Shown here in pieces: positions 1 to 5,442 of a stretch of DNA of 9,811 nt (its first letter is position 1; each line of letters begins with the position of its first letter). The position numbers and the translations under genes were made by a program. The notes below the pieces were generated by a model. That model saw nothing but the letters and a program-made list of their open reading frames with translations, did not search any database and was not told the DNA's origin. The stretch is from an uncultured Bacteroidales bacterium (lineage in GTDB: Bacteria > Bacteroidota > Bacteroidia > Bacteroidales > UBA932): positions 1 through 9,811 of the forward strand of contig CAMNNS010000050.1 in NCBI GenBank assembly GCA_946545765.1, given 5' to 3'.

Positions 1-154
1 GAATTTATCATATATGAAAGGGATTAAAAAATTAGATATATCTCTTGAAAATCAAGAAATTAAAATTACCTATGATTCAAGAAAAACAAATGCTCAAACA
101 TTTGAAAAAGAGATCATAAAACTTGGATACAAAGCTGAACAAATTAAAAAGTAG
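1..154 (+). CDS. HMA-domain (heavy-metal-associated) protein, 3' end only
   Basis: The reading frame is open from base 2 to a TAG stop at 152-154 and gives 50 residues. The pieces MKGIKKLDISLE, IKITYD and IKLGYKAEQ match the second half of an HMA ferredoxin-like fold, in which a Gly-Val/Ile turn, a V-x-Y-D strand and a closing L-G-Y are typical. The metal-binding CxxC of this family would lie about ten residues upstream and is outside the window, so metal binding cannot be confirmed. The domain is the C-terminus of the protein, which fits either a stand-alone copper/mercury chaperone of about 70-120 residues or a longer protein ending in HMA. It converges on the oxidoreductase operon and shares its terminator region. 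Confidence 0.72.
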   Translation, partial: NLSYMKGIKKLDISLENQEIKITYDSRKTNAQTFEKEIIKLGYKAEQIKK

Positions 155-198
155 AATCTTTAGATAAGCAGATAAGACTAAATAGCTAATTTACAAAG

Positions 199-229
199 AA
201 AAGAGCCCGGTACAACACCGAGCTCTTTT
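199..229 (-). terminator. Strong hairpin terminator between convergent genes
   Basis: An 8-bp outer stem (AAAAGAGC / GCTCTTTT), one central position, a 4-bp inner stem (CGGT / ACCG) and a 5-nt loop form a 13-position hairpin. On the plus strand the central position is a C-A mismatch. On the minus strand it becomes a G-U pair, so the stem is unbroken, and the RNA continues TTTTCTTTG. It should therefore end the leftward oxidoreductase operon best, about 30 bases past its last stop, and probably also ends the rightward HMA gene, where TTTT follows the stem. Confidence 0.85.
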
Positions 230-259
230 CTATAATATACTTTATAAAATAATCTTAAA

Positions 260-796
260 TTATTTTACCAATTCCATACCTTTACGAATAGCCTCCTCAT
301 TTTGAGGTATAAGATGATGGTGTCTTTCAGGTAATGTTTTCTTTAGAGCCTTTAAAACACTATCAATCTCAACTATAGGATGAAGTTTTAGATAACCTCC
401 TAAAATAATCATATTGAATATTTTAATTAAGTTCATCTCAGCAGCAACATCCATAGCATCTATTCTGTAAACATTTATATCTTTACGTGTAGGAGGATTA
501 TTTATACCATACCCATCATAAATTAGAGTACCACCTGGTTTAACTTTATCCTCAAATTTCTCCATAGATGGTTGATTAAGGATAATGGCAGTATCATAAC
601 TACTTAAAATAGGCGAAGATATAGGCTCATCGCTAACAATTACAGTAACATTAGCAGTTCCACCTCTTTGCTCGGGACCATAAGCAGGCATCCAAGTAAC
701 CTCTTTACCCTCAATCAATCCAGAGTACGCAAGTATTTTACCCATTGAAAGAACACCTTGTCCTCCAAATCCGGCAATTATAAGTTCTTGTTTCAT
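260..796 (-). CDS. 2-oxoacid:ferredoxin oxidoreductase, gamma subunit
   Basis: This 178-residue protein is the gamma subunit (POR/KOR/VOR superfamily domain III) of a thiamine-diphosphate-dependent 2-oxoacid:ferredoxin oxidoreductase in the cytoplasm. Visible motifs are GFGGQGV at residues 9-15, the family signature YGPEQRGG at 39-46, and NMIILGGYL at 128-136. The length is normal for a stand-alone gamma subunit of about 180-190 residues. It is the last gene of the operon, 11 bases after the beta subunit, and a strong terminator follows. The gamma domain contributes to the active-site interface and CoA-related chemistry with alpha. The substrate cannot be read from this subunit alone; the aminotransferase in the operon favours branched-chain 2-oxoacids, while 2-oxoglutarate remains possible. 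Confidence 0.93.
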   Translation of the reverse strand: MKQELIIAGFGGQGVLSMGKILAYSGLIEGKEVTWMPAYGPEQRGGTANVTVIVSDEPISSPILSSYDTAIILNQPSMEKFEDKVKPGGTLIYDGYGINNPPTRKDINVYRIDAMDVAAEMNLIKIFNMIILGGYLKLHPIVEIDSVLKALKKTLPERHHHLIPQNEEAIRKGMELVK

Positions 797-807
797 CCTA
801 TTTTCTA

Positions 808-1578
808 TTATTGGTTAGTAGTATCTTTTAAATCTCCTAATTGATAGTAAGGGAACATGTTCTCTTCCATCCATTTATTAGCTTTTTCAGGAGACATTTT
901 CCATCCTGAGTTACAAGTAGATACAATCTCAACCAAAGAAGAACCCTTACCTTGCATAGAGTTTTCAAAAGCTTTTCTAAGAGCTTTCTTTGTTTTGTTG
1001 ATTGCACCAACTGTATGAACCGATTGGCGAGTTACATAACATGTACCTTCTAAATTAGCAGCAAGTTCTGTAATTTTAAGAGGATAACCATGCAACTTAG
1101 CATCTCTACCATAAGGACAAGTAGCAGTTTTCATACCCATAAGAGTTGTAGGTGCCATCTGACCCCCTGTCATACCATATATTGCATTGTTAATGAATAT
1201 AATAGTAATATTTTCTCCCCTATTTAGAGCATGAATACTTTCAGCTGTTCCAATACAAGCTAAATCACCATCACCTTGGTAAGTAAACACCAATCTATCA
1301 GGCCATAATCTCTTAATAGCAGTAGCTACTGCAGGAGCTCTTCCATGTGCTGCCTCTTCCCAGTCAATATCAATATATTTATAGGCAAAAACTGCACAAC
1401 CTACAGGAGAAACCCCAACAGTCTTTTCATTCATACCCATTTCTGCAACTATCTCAGATACAAGCTTATGTACAACTCCATGGCTACATCCTGGGCAATA
1501 GTGCATAGGAACATCATTTAATAAATCTGGTTTATGATAAACCATATTTTCCGGCTGAATTATCTCTTTAATATCCAT
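808..1578 (-). CDS. 2-oxoacid:ferredoxin oxidoreductase, beta (TPP-binding) subunit
   Basis: This 256-residue subunit binds thiamine diphosphate. The TPP motif is clear: GDGD at residues 102-105 and the closing NN at 130-131, followed by IYGMTGGQMAPTT. Four cysteines, C28 and C31 (CPGC), C61 (VGC) and C222 (STC), sit where beta subunits of this family ligate a proximal [4Fe-4S] cluster, so the subunit should carry TPP and one cluster. HGRAPA at 78-83 is also typical. It decarboxylates the 2-oxoacid bound by alpha and passes electrons to the ferredoxin subunit. Translation starts 12 bases after the alpha stop, behind a perfect Shine-Dalgarno sequence that overlaps that stop. Automatic annotation often calls such proteins 2-oxoglutarate oxidoreductase; the substrate is not proven here. 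Confidence 0.94.
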   Translation of the reverse strand: MDIKEIIQPENMVYHKPDLLNDVPMHYCPGCSHGVVHKLVSEIVAEMGMNEKTVGVSPVGCAVFAYKYIDIDWEEAAHGRAPAVATAIKRLWPDRLVFTYQGDGDLACIGTAESIHALNRGENITIIFINNAIYGMTGGQMAPTTLMGMKTATCPYGRDAKLHGYPLKITELAANLEGTCYVTRQSVHTVGAINKTKKALRKAFENSMQGKGSSLVEIVSTCNSGWKMSPEKANKWMEENMFPYYQLGDLKDTTNQ

Positions 1579-1585
1579 AATTGTT

Positions 1586-1592
1586 CCTCCTT
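1586..1592 (-). promoter_or_regulatory. Perfect Shine-Dalgarno sequence of the beta subunit
   Basis: The minus strand reads AAGGAGG, 7 bases before the beta ATG. Its first two A residues lie in the TAA stop of the alpha gene, so a ribosome ending alpha stands on the start signal of beta. Most other starts in this window lack such a sequence, as usual for Bacteroidota. Confidence 0.75.
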
Positions 1593-2670
1593 ACATCATT
1601 TTTTTAAGTGCATCAACTACCTCATCTGGTGCAGGTATTATACCACCAAGTCTGCCGTAATGTGCAACAGGAATCTTACATTCAACAGCAAGACGAATAT
1701 CTTCGACCATTTGACCTGCATTTATCTCTAAAGATAAGATACCTTTAACTTTATCTTTAAGAGCAGCAACTTGTTTGATTGGGAATGGCCATAAGGTTAT
1801 AGGGCGTAAAAGACCAACTTTTATCCCCTCTCCTCTTGCTAATTCAATTGCCTTTTTAGCAATACGAGCTGCTGAGCCAAATGCAACTATTGCATAGTCT
1901 GCATCCTCTAACATATACTCCTCATATCTAACCTCATTCTCTTGAATCTGTGCATATTTCTTCTGCAAACGGATATTTATATCTTCCATAACAGAAGGAT
2001 CTAATTCCAAAGAGGTTATAATATTAGGTTTTCTATTTTTATCTCTACCTAAAGCTGCCCAAGGAGCCTCTTTCTTAATTTGCTCCTCTGTCCTACGAGG
2101 TTTAAATGGAGGTAGAACAACTTTTTCCATCATTTGACCAATAACACCATCAGATAGAATCATAGCTGGATTTCTATATTTGAATGCCAACTCAAAAGAT
2201 AGATCTACAAAGTCTGCCATCTCTTGAACAGAAGATGGAGCAAGAACTATAAGTCTATAATCTCCATGCCCACCACCTTTACAAGATTGGAAATAGTCTG
2301 CTTGGCTTGGTTGTATTGTTCCCAACCCAGGACCACCGCGACTAACATTTACAACTAAGCAAGGAAGTTCAGCGCCAGCAAGATATGACATACCTTCTTG
2401 CATCAAACTCACACCAGGGCTTGAAGATGAGGTCATAACTTTCTTGCCACAACCTGCACCACCATAAACCATATTTATAGAAGAGACCTCGCTTTCTGCT
2501 TGTAAAACAACCATTCCTGTTGTCTCCCAAGGTTTTTGTTCTGCAAGAGTCTCGAGTACTTCACTCTGTGGAGTGATTGGGTATCCAAAGTATCCGTCAC
2601 ATCCGCAACGAATAGCAGCATGGGCAATAGCTTCATTGCCTTTCATCAATGTAATTTCTTGATCTGCCAT
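1591..2670 (-). CDS. vorB: 2-oxoacid:ferredoxin oxidoreductase, alpha subunit (VorB-like)
   Basis: This 359-residue protein is the substrate-binding alpha subunit. Domain I (about residues 5-190) has GNEAIAHAAIRCG, then GYPITPQSE at 29-37, E60 in LQAESE, the TSSSSPG loop at 80-86, and RGGPGLGTIQPSQAD at 111-125. The RGGPGLG form is the one seen in proteins annotated VorB (3-methyl-2-oxobutanoate:ferredoxin oxidoreductase), whereas classical KorA proteins usually have RGGPSTG. Domain II (about 255-359) has ADYAIVAFGS and LRPITLWPFP at 288-297. Length is normal for a VorB-type alpha without a fused gamma domain. Its start is fixed by a strong Shine-Dalgarno 8 bases upstream, 3 bases after the ferredoxin stop. 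I infer a branched-chain 2-oxoacid substrate from the motif and from ilvE in the operon; other 2-oxoacids are not excluded. Confidence 0.93.
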   Translation of the reverse strand: MADQEITLMKGNEAIAHAAIRCGCDGYFGYPITPQSEVLETLAEQKPWETTGMVVLQAESEVSSINMVYGGAGCGKKVMTSSSSPGVSLMQEGMSYLAGAELPCLVVNVSRGGPGLGTIQPSQADYFQSCKGGGHGDYRLIVLAPSSVQEMADFVDLSFELAFKYRNPAMILSDGVIGQMMEKVVLPPFKPRRTEEQIKKEAPWAALGRDKNRKPNIITSLELDPSVMEDINIRLQKKYAQIQENEVRYEEYMLEDADYAIVAFGSAARIAKKAIELARGEGIKVGLLRPITLWPFPIKQVAALKDKVKGILSLEINAGQMVEDIRLAVECKIPVAHYGRLGGIIPAPDEVVDALKKMM

Positions 2671-2673
2671 AAT

Positions 2674-2904
2674 TTATTCCTCCTTTTTACGGTAAACGGT
2701 TATACAACCGTCAGGACAAACTACAGCACAAGAGGTACAACCTGTACATGTATCTTCTAATACAGTTTGTGCATAATTGTACCCTTTTTGATTAACGTTC
2801 TTTGTTGTAAGTGCAAGAACGTGTAGAGGACAAGCAACAACACAGAGATTGCAACCTTTACAACGCTCTATATTAACTACTGTCGCCCCTTTCATTTTAG
2901 CCAT
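2674..2904 (-). CDS. Ferredoxin-type 2[4Fe-4S] delta subunit of the oxidoreductase
   Basis: This 76-residue protein has two classical CxxCxxCxxxCP motifs: C15, C18, C21, C25 (CKGCNLCVVACP) and C53, C56, C59, C63 (CTGCTSCAVVCP), each binding a [4Fe-4S] cluster; C67 is extra. It should form the electron-transfer subunit that takes electrons from the beta-subunit cluster and hands them to free ferredoxin. It lies directly before the alpha gene (3-base gap) and its last codons, for K-K-E-E, double as the Shine-Dalgarno sequence of alpha, so the two are translationally linked. A free ferredoxin is the alternative, but the position in the operon makes a dedicated subunit much more likely. Confidence 0.93.
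   Translation of the reverse strand: MAKMKGATVVNIERCKGCNLCVVACPLHVLALTTKNVNQKGYNYAQTVLEDTCTGCTSCAVVCPDGCITVYRKKEE
2679..2685 (-). promoter_or_regulatory. Perfect Shine-Dalgarno sequence of the alpha subunit
   Basis: The minus strand reads AAGGAGG, 8 bases before the alpha ATG at 2670. It is embedded in the last sense codons (AAG GAG GAA) of the ferredoxin gene. It supports the chosen alpha start and suggests high, coupled translation of ferredoxin and alpha. Confidence 0.75.
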
Positions 2905-2947
2905 AGTACCTTTTGTTAATTATTGATTAAAGATAATTATTTACTCT

Positions 2948-3226
2948 TTATTGGTTATACATATCTTTGTTAAAGAAATCGAGAATATCATTCGCCATCA
3001 TATATGCCTCTTTTGCAGGAGATTCTGGATTTATTGCAATAGCCTCTAAATAATTATTTATAGCATTTTGCCAATCCCCTTTCTTCCTGTGAGCATTACC
3101 TAAAAGATAATAGATTCTATCTAAAGGAGCCTCTTTTATCGCGATAAGATTATTAGCAATATCTATTGCTTTATCTGCATCTTGATTATTGAGAGCTAAT
3201 TGGATATCTTCTACTGTATAACTCAT
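2948..3226 (-). CDS. Small tetratricopeptide-repeat (TPR) protein
   Basis: This 92-residue helical protein carries one clear TPR unit at about residues 37-70, with YYLLGNAHRKKGDWQNA and then INNYLEAIAINPES showing the usual G/A/Y/P spacing. The segment before it (EDIQLALNNQDADKAIDIAN) looks like a weaker helical repeat. There is no signal peptide, so it is probably cytoplasmic. It sits 9 bases after ilvE and 43 bases before the ferredoxin gene, inside the operon. TPR proteins hold partners together, so a role in assembly or docking of the oxidoreductase is reasonable, but nothing in the sequence shows the partner. It has no catalytic motif. Confidence 0.85.
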   Translation of the reverse strand: MSYTVEDIQLALNNQDADKAIDIANNLIAIKEAPLDRIYYLLGNAHRKKGDWQNAINNYLEAIAINPESPAKEAYMMANDILDFFNKDMYNQ

Positions 3227-3235
3227 CTAAAGTTT

Positions 3236-4279
3236 TTAACAATCTACAAATAGAGTCCAACCATATTTGTCCTCTATTAAACCTTTTTGAATTCCTATAA
3301 TTTGGTCATACAATTTTTGACTTATCGCCCCACAATGAACACCATCACCAAAAGTATAACGTTTAGTTATCTCTTTGTCTTCAAGTCTTGCTTTATCATC
3401 AATAGAGCATATAGGGGTGATAACCACTGCAGTACCACAAGAATTTACCTCTTCCATTTCTGCAAGTTCATCTACAGTAATATCTCTCATTTCAACCTTT
3501 AATCCCATATCCTCTGCTACTCTTCTTAAACTTGCATTTGTAATAGAAGGCAATACACTATGAGAAGATGGAGTTATATAAGTATTATTCTTGATAGCAA
3601 AGAAATTAGAAGAACCAAACTCCTCTATTTTAGAATTAGTTTTAGCATCTAAGAATAACAATTCTCTATAACCAGCATTATGTGCTATATTATAAGGTTT
3701 TAGAGATTGTGCATAATTTGCACCAATTTTAACGCTACCAGAACCATTAGGTGCAGCTCTATCATAATTTCTTGATAATACAGCTGTTCCAGGCACCAAA
3801 CTCTTTTGTCCCGAATAGGTACCAACAGGAGCTGCCATGATTACAAATAGTACATCTTGAGCAGATCTAATACCCAATTGAGGATTAACACCAATCAATA
3901 AAGGTCTTAAATACAAAGATGCACTTGTTTCAAATGGTGGAATCCACTCACTATTAGCTTTTACCGCCATTACACACATTTCTGTAAATTGTTCAATAGA
4001 TGGTGCAGCCATATCTAAGAAAGCAGCACTTCTTTGCATTCTTTTAGCATTCTCATCAGGACGAAAAAGACGAACTTTTCCATCTTTACCTCTAAATGCT
4101 TTTAAGCCTTCAAAACATGATGAACCATAGTGATAAACACCTGCATAAGCATTTAATGCAATTGTGAAATCATTAGAAACTACAGGTTGCCCCCATTTAC
4201 CATCTTTAAACTCGCTATATACAATAGCATCAGTTTTCGTATAGGAGAAAGATAAACTTCCCCAATCAATATTCTTCAT
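3236..4279 (-). CDS. ilvE: Branched-chain amino acid aminotransferase
   Basis: This 347-residue class-IV (fold-type IV) PLP enzyme moves the amino group between valine, leucine or isoleucine and 2-oxoglutarate. Signatures include YHYGSSCFEGLKAFRG at residues 49-64, catalytic K184 in GSVKIGANYA that forms the Schiff base with PLP, the EEFGSSNFFAI strand at 219-229, LPSITNASL at 243-251, and CGTAVVITPI at 281-290. The length and motifs fit the longer group of bacterial/eukaryotic BCATs rather than the roughly 300-residue E. coli type. It appears to be the first gene of the oxidoreductase operon: 9 bases separate it from the TPR gene and a candidate promoter lies upstream. Its 2-oxoacid products are the substrates proposed for the oxidoreductase. 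Confidence 0.94.
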   Translation of the reverse strand: MKNIDWGSLSFSYTKTDAIVYSEFKDGKWGQPVVSNDFTIALNAYAGVYHYGSSCFEGLKAFRGKDGKVRLFRPDENAKRMQRSAAFLDMAAPSIEQFTEMCVMAVKANSEWIPPFETSASLYLRPLLIGVNPQLGIRSAQDVLFVIMAAPVGTYSGQKSLVPGTAVLSRNYDRAAPNGSGSVKIGANYAQSLKPYNIAHNAGYRELLFLDAKTNSKIEEFGSSNFFAIKNNTYITPSSHSVLPSITNASLRRVAEDMGLKVEMRDITVDELAEMEEVNSCGTAVVITPICSIDDKARLEDKEITKRYTFGDGVHCGAISQKLYDQIIGIQKGLIEDKYGWTLFVDC

Positions 4280-4329
4280 ATCAAATTATATTTAAATCTA
4301 ATTACATAAAATTTTCTTACATAACATAG

Positions 4330-4337
4330 CAAATATA
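4330..4337 (-). promoter_or_regulatory. Candidate -7 promoter box for the ilvE-oxidoreductase operon
   Basis: The minus strand reads TATATTTG, an exact match to the Bacteroidota -7 consensus TAnnTTTG, about 50 bases before the ilvE ATG. This would give a leader of roughly 45 bases. No clear TTTG -33 element is found at the expected 17-23 base distance, so the call rests on one box in AT-rich DNA. Confidence 0.42.
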
Positions 4338-4581
4338 ATAAATAAAAATAGAAAAATATAAGAAATCCTATTTTTTATCAAAGAAAATCAGAAATTTAGA
4401 CTTAAAATTATAACTAAATTTACCAATATTATAATAATTTTAAAGCAAAATTTTACAAACATAAACTAAATCCAATGGATTTCCTGATTATCTGGCATTT
4501 ACATGATAATAAATATAAATCACACAAACAACATTTATTTAAAATAAAAGTAAGATTTAAAACCCAAGATATTATTTAGTT

Positions 4582-4621
4582 AAAAAAGGGTATGCATACT
4601 TTAAATAAAGTTGCACACCCT
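4582..4621 (-). terminator. Hairpin plus U-tract terminator of the 4644-4964 gene
   Basis: On the minus strand a stem of AGGGT-G-TGCA-ACTTT pairs with AAAGT-A-TGCA-T-ACCCT, with one bulged A, one G-U pair and a 4-base ATTT loop, and is followed at once by six T residues. It starts 22 bases after the stop of the small gene. On the plus strand the G-U becomes an A-C mismatch and no T-run follows, so the terminator is directional. Confidence 0.82.
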
Positions 4622-4643
4622 ACTAAGTTTATAATGTTGATTA

Positions 4644-4964
4644 TTACTTTTTCACTTTAATTAAATCAGAAACCTCAACATATTCGTAAGGGACCCATTT
4701 TAACATCTTGTAATATAAAAAGTCTGGTTGAGATTTATCGTAATAACACTCAAGCATAATAGAATCGGATATGTTTGAATCATCTTTTTCTGTATGATCA
4801 AAGGGGTTAGCCCCTTTAATAAAATTCTTATTCTGCAAGCAATTCTCTAAATACTTTAGTCTATCATCTTTAAAATAATATATGTTTCTTTTAAATATTC
4901 CCTTTTCGTTTTCTATTTCATAACGAGAGAATATTATCCCTTTCTTTTTGATTTTCACATTCAT
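4644..4964 (-). CDS. Unrecognised small protein (106 residues)
   Basis: I do not recognise this gene. The protein is 106 residues long, lysine-rich with many aromatic residues (for example NIYYFKDDRLKYLE, MLECYYDKSQPDFLYYK), with no signal peptide or membrane segment, so it is probably cytoplasmic. The C-terminal half, with strand-like MLECYYDKSQP and WVPYEYVEV, suggests a small beta-rich fold. It ends in a good directional terminator, which supports a real transcript. The start is ATG without a Shine-Dalgarno. A near-match to the -7 box (TTTATTTG on the minus strand, 4994-5001, one mismatch) lies about 30 bases upstream, so it may have its own promoter. Composition matches its neighbours. 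Confidence 0.65.
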   Translation of the reverse strand: MNVKIKKKGIIFSRYEIENEKGIFKRNIYYFKDDRLKYLENCLQNKNFIKGANPFDHTEKDDSNISDSIMLECYYDKSQPDFLYYKMLKWVPYEYVEVSDLIKVKK

Positions 4965-5012
4965 AACTGTATTAAATATAAATTAGTAGAGGTCAAATAA
5001 ATTGCCTCGTAA

Positions 5013-5054
5013 GCATTATTAAAATTTTATAAAAAATAAAGATCTAAATAATGC
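5013..5054 (-). repeat. 8-bp inverted repeat just after the 5059-5415 stop
   Basis: GCATTATT (5013-5020) and AATAATGC (5047-5054) are perfect inverted copies around a 26-base AT-only-like spacer. On the minus strand it begins 4 bases after the stop of the 5059-5415 gene, where a terminator would be expected, but the stem is AT-rich, the loop is long and there is no clean U-tract. Confidence 0.35.
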
Positions 5055-5058
5055 CATA

Positions 5059-5415
5059 TCAAATTCTTAATACCATTATGGTGTATAAGTAATGGGATAT
5101 TTTATTTGAGAAAAGAATAATTGAAAATACTTCTTTTCTAAATAGTTTTAATTTGCTACCTATTAGATAATTAAAGTATTTTACACTCTTAAAATTGCTA
5201 CTTGTTGAATTGTTTGAAAAAGTAGATAGAACCCTATATTCGCTTGGAAGAGATGAATTAATTGGAGAAGAATAAAACTTTTCAAAGACAATACTATAAT
5301 TGTTCTCTCCCGATTCGGCTTTAGAAAAATTAAAAGGAGAAGAGAACAAATAGGTGTTAATAAAAAATATAACAACACTTACCAAAATGAGAGCTATCTT
5401 CTCCTTCTTATTCAT
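5059..5415 (-). CDS. Unrecognised small protein with N-terminal membrane anchor (118 residues)
   Basis: I do not recognise this gene. The ATG at 5413-5415 is chosen; the frame is open three codons further to a TTG at 5422-5424, but TTG starts are rare in this phylum and MNKKEK makes a proper positive N-terminus. Residues about 6-25 (KIALILVSVVIFFINTYLF) form a signal peptide or membrane anchor with no lipobox Cys. The rest is rich in Ser, Asn and Phe, so it is probably outside the inner membrane. The end, with a basic LKLFRKE and then a hydrophobic stretch to LYTIMVLRI, differs in character and could be a frameshifted tail. It begins 27 bases after the alcohol dehydrogenase stop and may be cotranscribed with it. 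It could be a real small protein or a degraded one. Confidence 0.5.
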   Translation of the reverse strand: MNKKEKIALILVSVVIFFINTYLFSSPFNFSKAESGENNYSIVFEKFYSSPINSSLPSEYRVLSTFSNNSTSSNFKSVKYFNYLIGSKLKLFRKEVFSIILFSNKISHYLYTIMVLRI

Positions 5416-5442
5416 AAATATCAATTGAATTATACTAATTTA

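Larger units (their letters stand above)
4280..4643. other. Non-coding spacer upstream of ilvE
   Basis: This 364-base stretch is very AT-rich and has no convincing gene on either strand. It holds the candidate ilvE promoter, a short perfect inverted repeat (AAATCC - AAT - GGATTT, 4468-4482) that could be an operator half-site pair or chance, and the terminator of the unrecognised gene that begins at 4964. No riboswitch or T-box-like structure was recognised. Confidence 0.7.

Noticed and set aside
260..2904. Assigning the oxidoreductase firmly to 2-oxoglutarate (korABCD)
   Set aside because: Subunit make-up is shared by KOR and VOR enzymes. The RGGPGLG motif and the linked aminotransferase favour branched-chain substrates, so the stricter name was avoided for the beta, gamma and ferredoxin subunits.
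4280..4643. Hidden small gene, CRISPR array or insertion sequence end in the ilvE upstream spacer
   Set aside because: No start-to-stop frame with sensible composition, no regularly spaced repeats and no terminal inverted repeats with target duplication were seen.
5181..5378. Second minus-strand frame of 65 codons overlapping the anchored small gene
   Set aside because: It is hydrophobic, lies in another frame inside 5059-5415, and has no separate start signal; the longer frame has a proper N-terminal anchor.
5416..5424. TTG start three codons upstream of the anchored small gene
   Set aside because: TTG is a rare start in Bacteroidota and the ATG at 5413-5415 gives a normal positive N-terminus.
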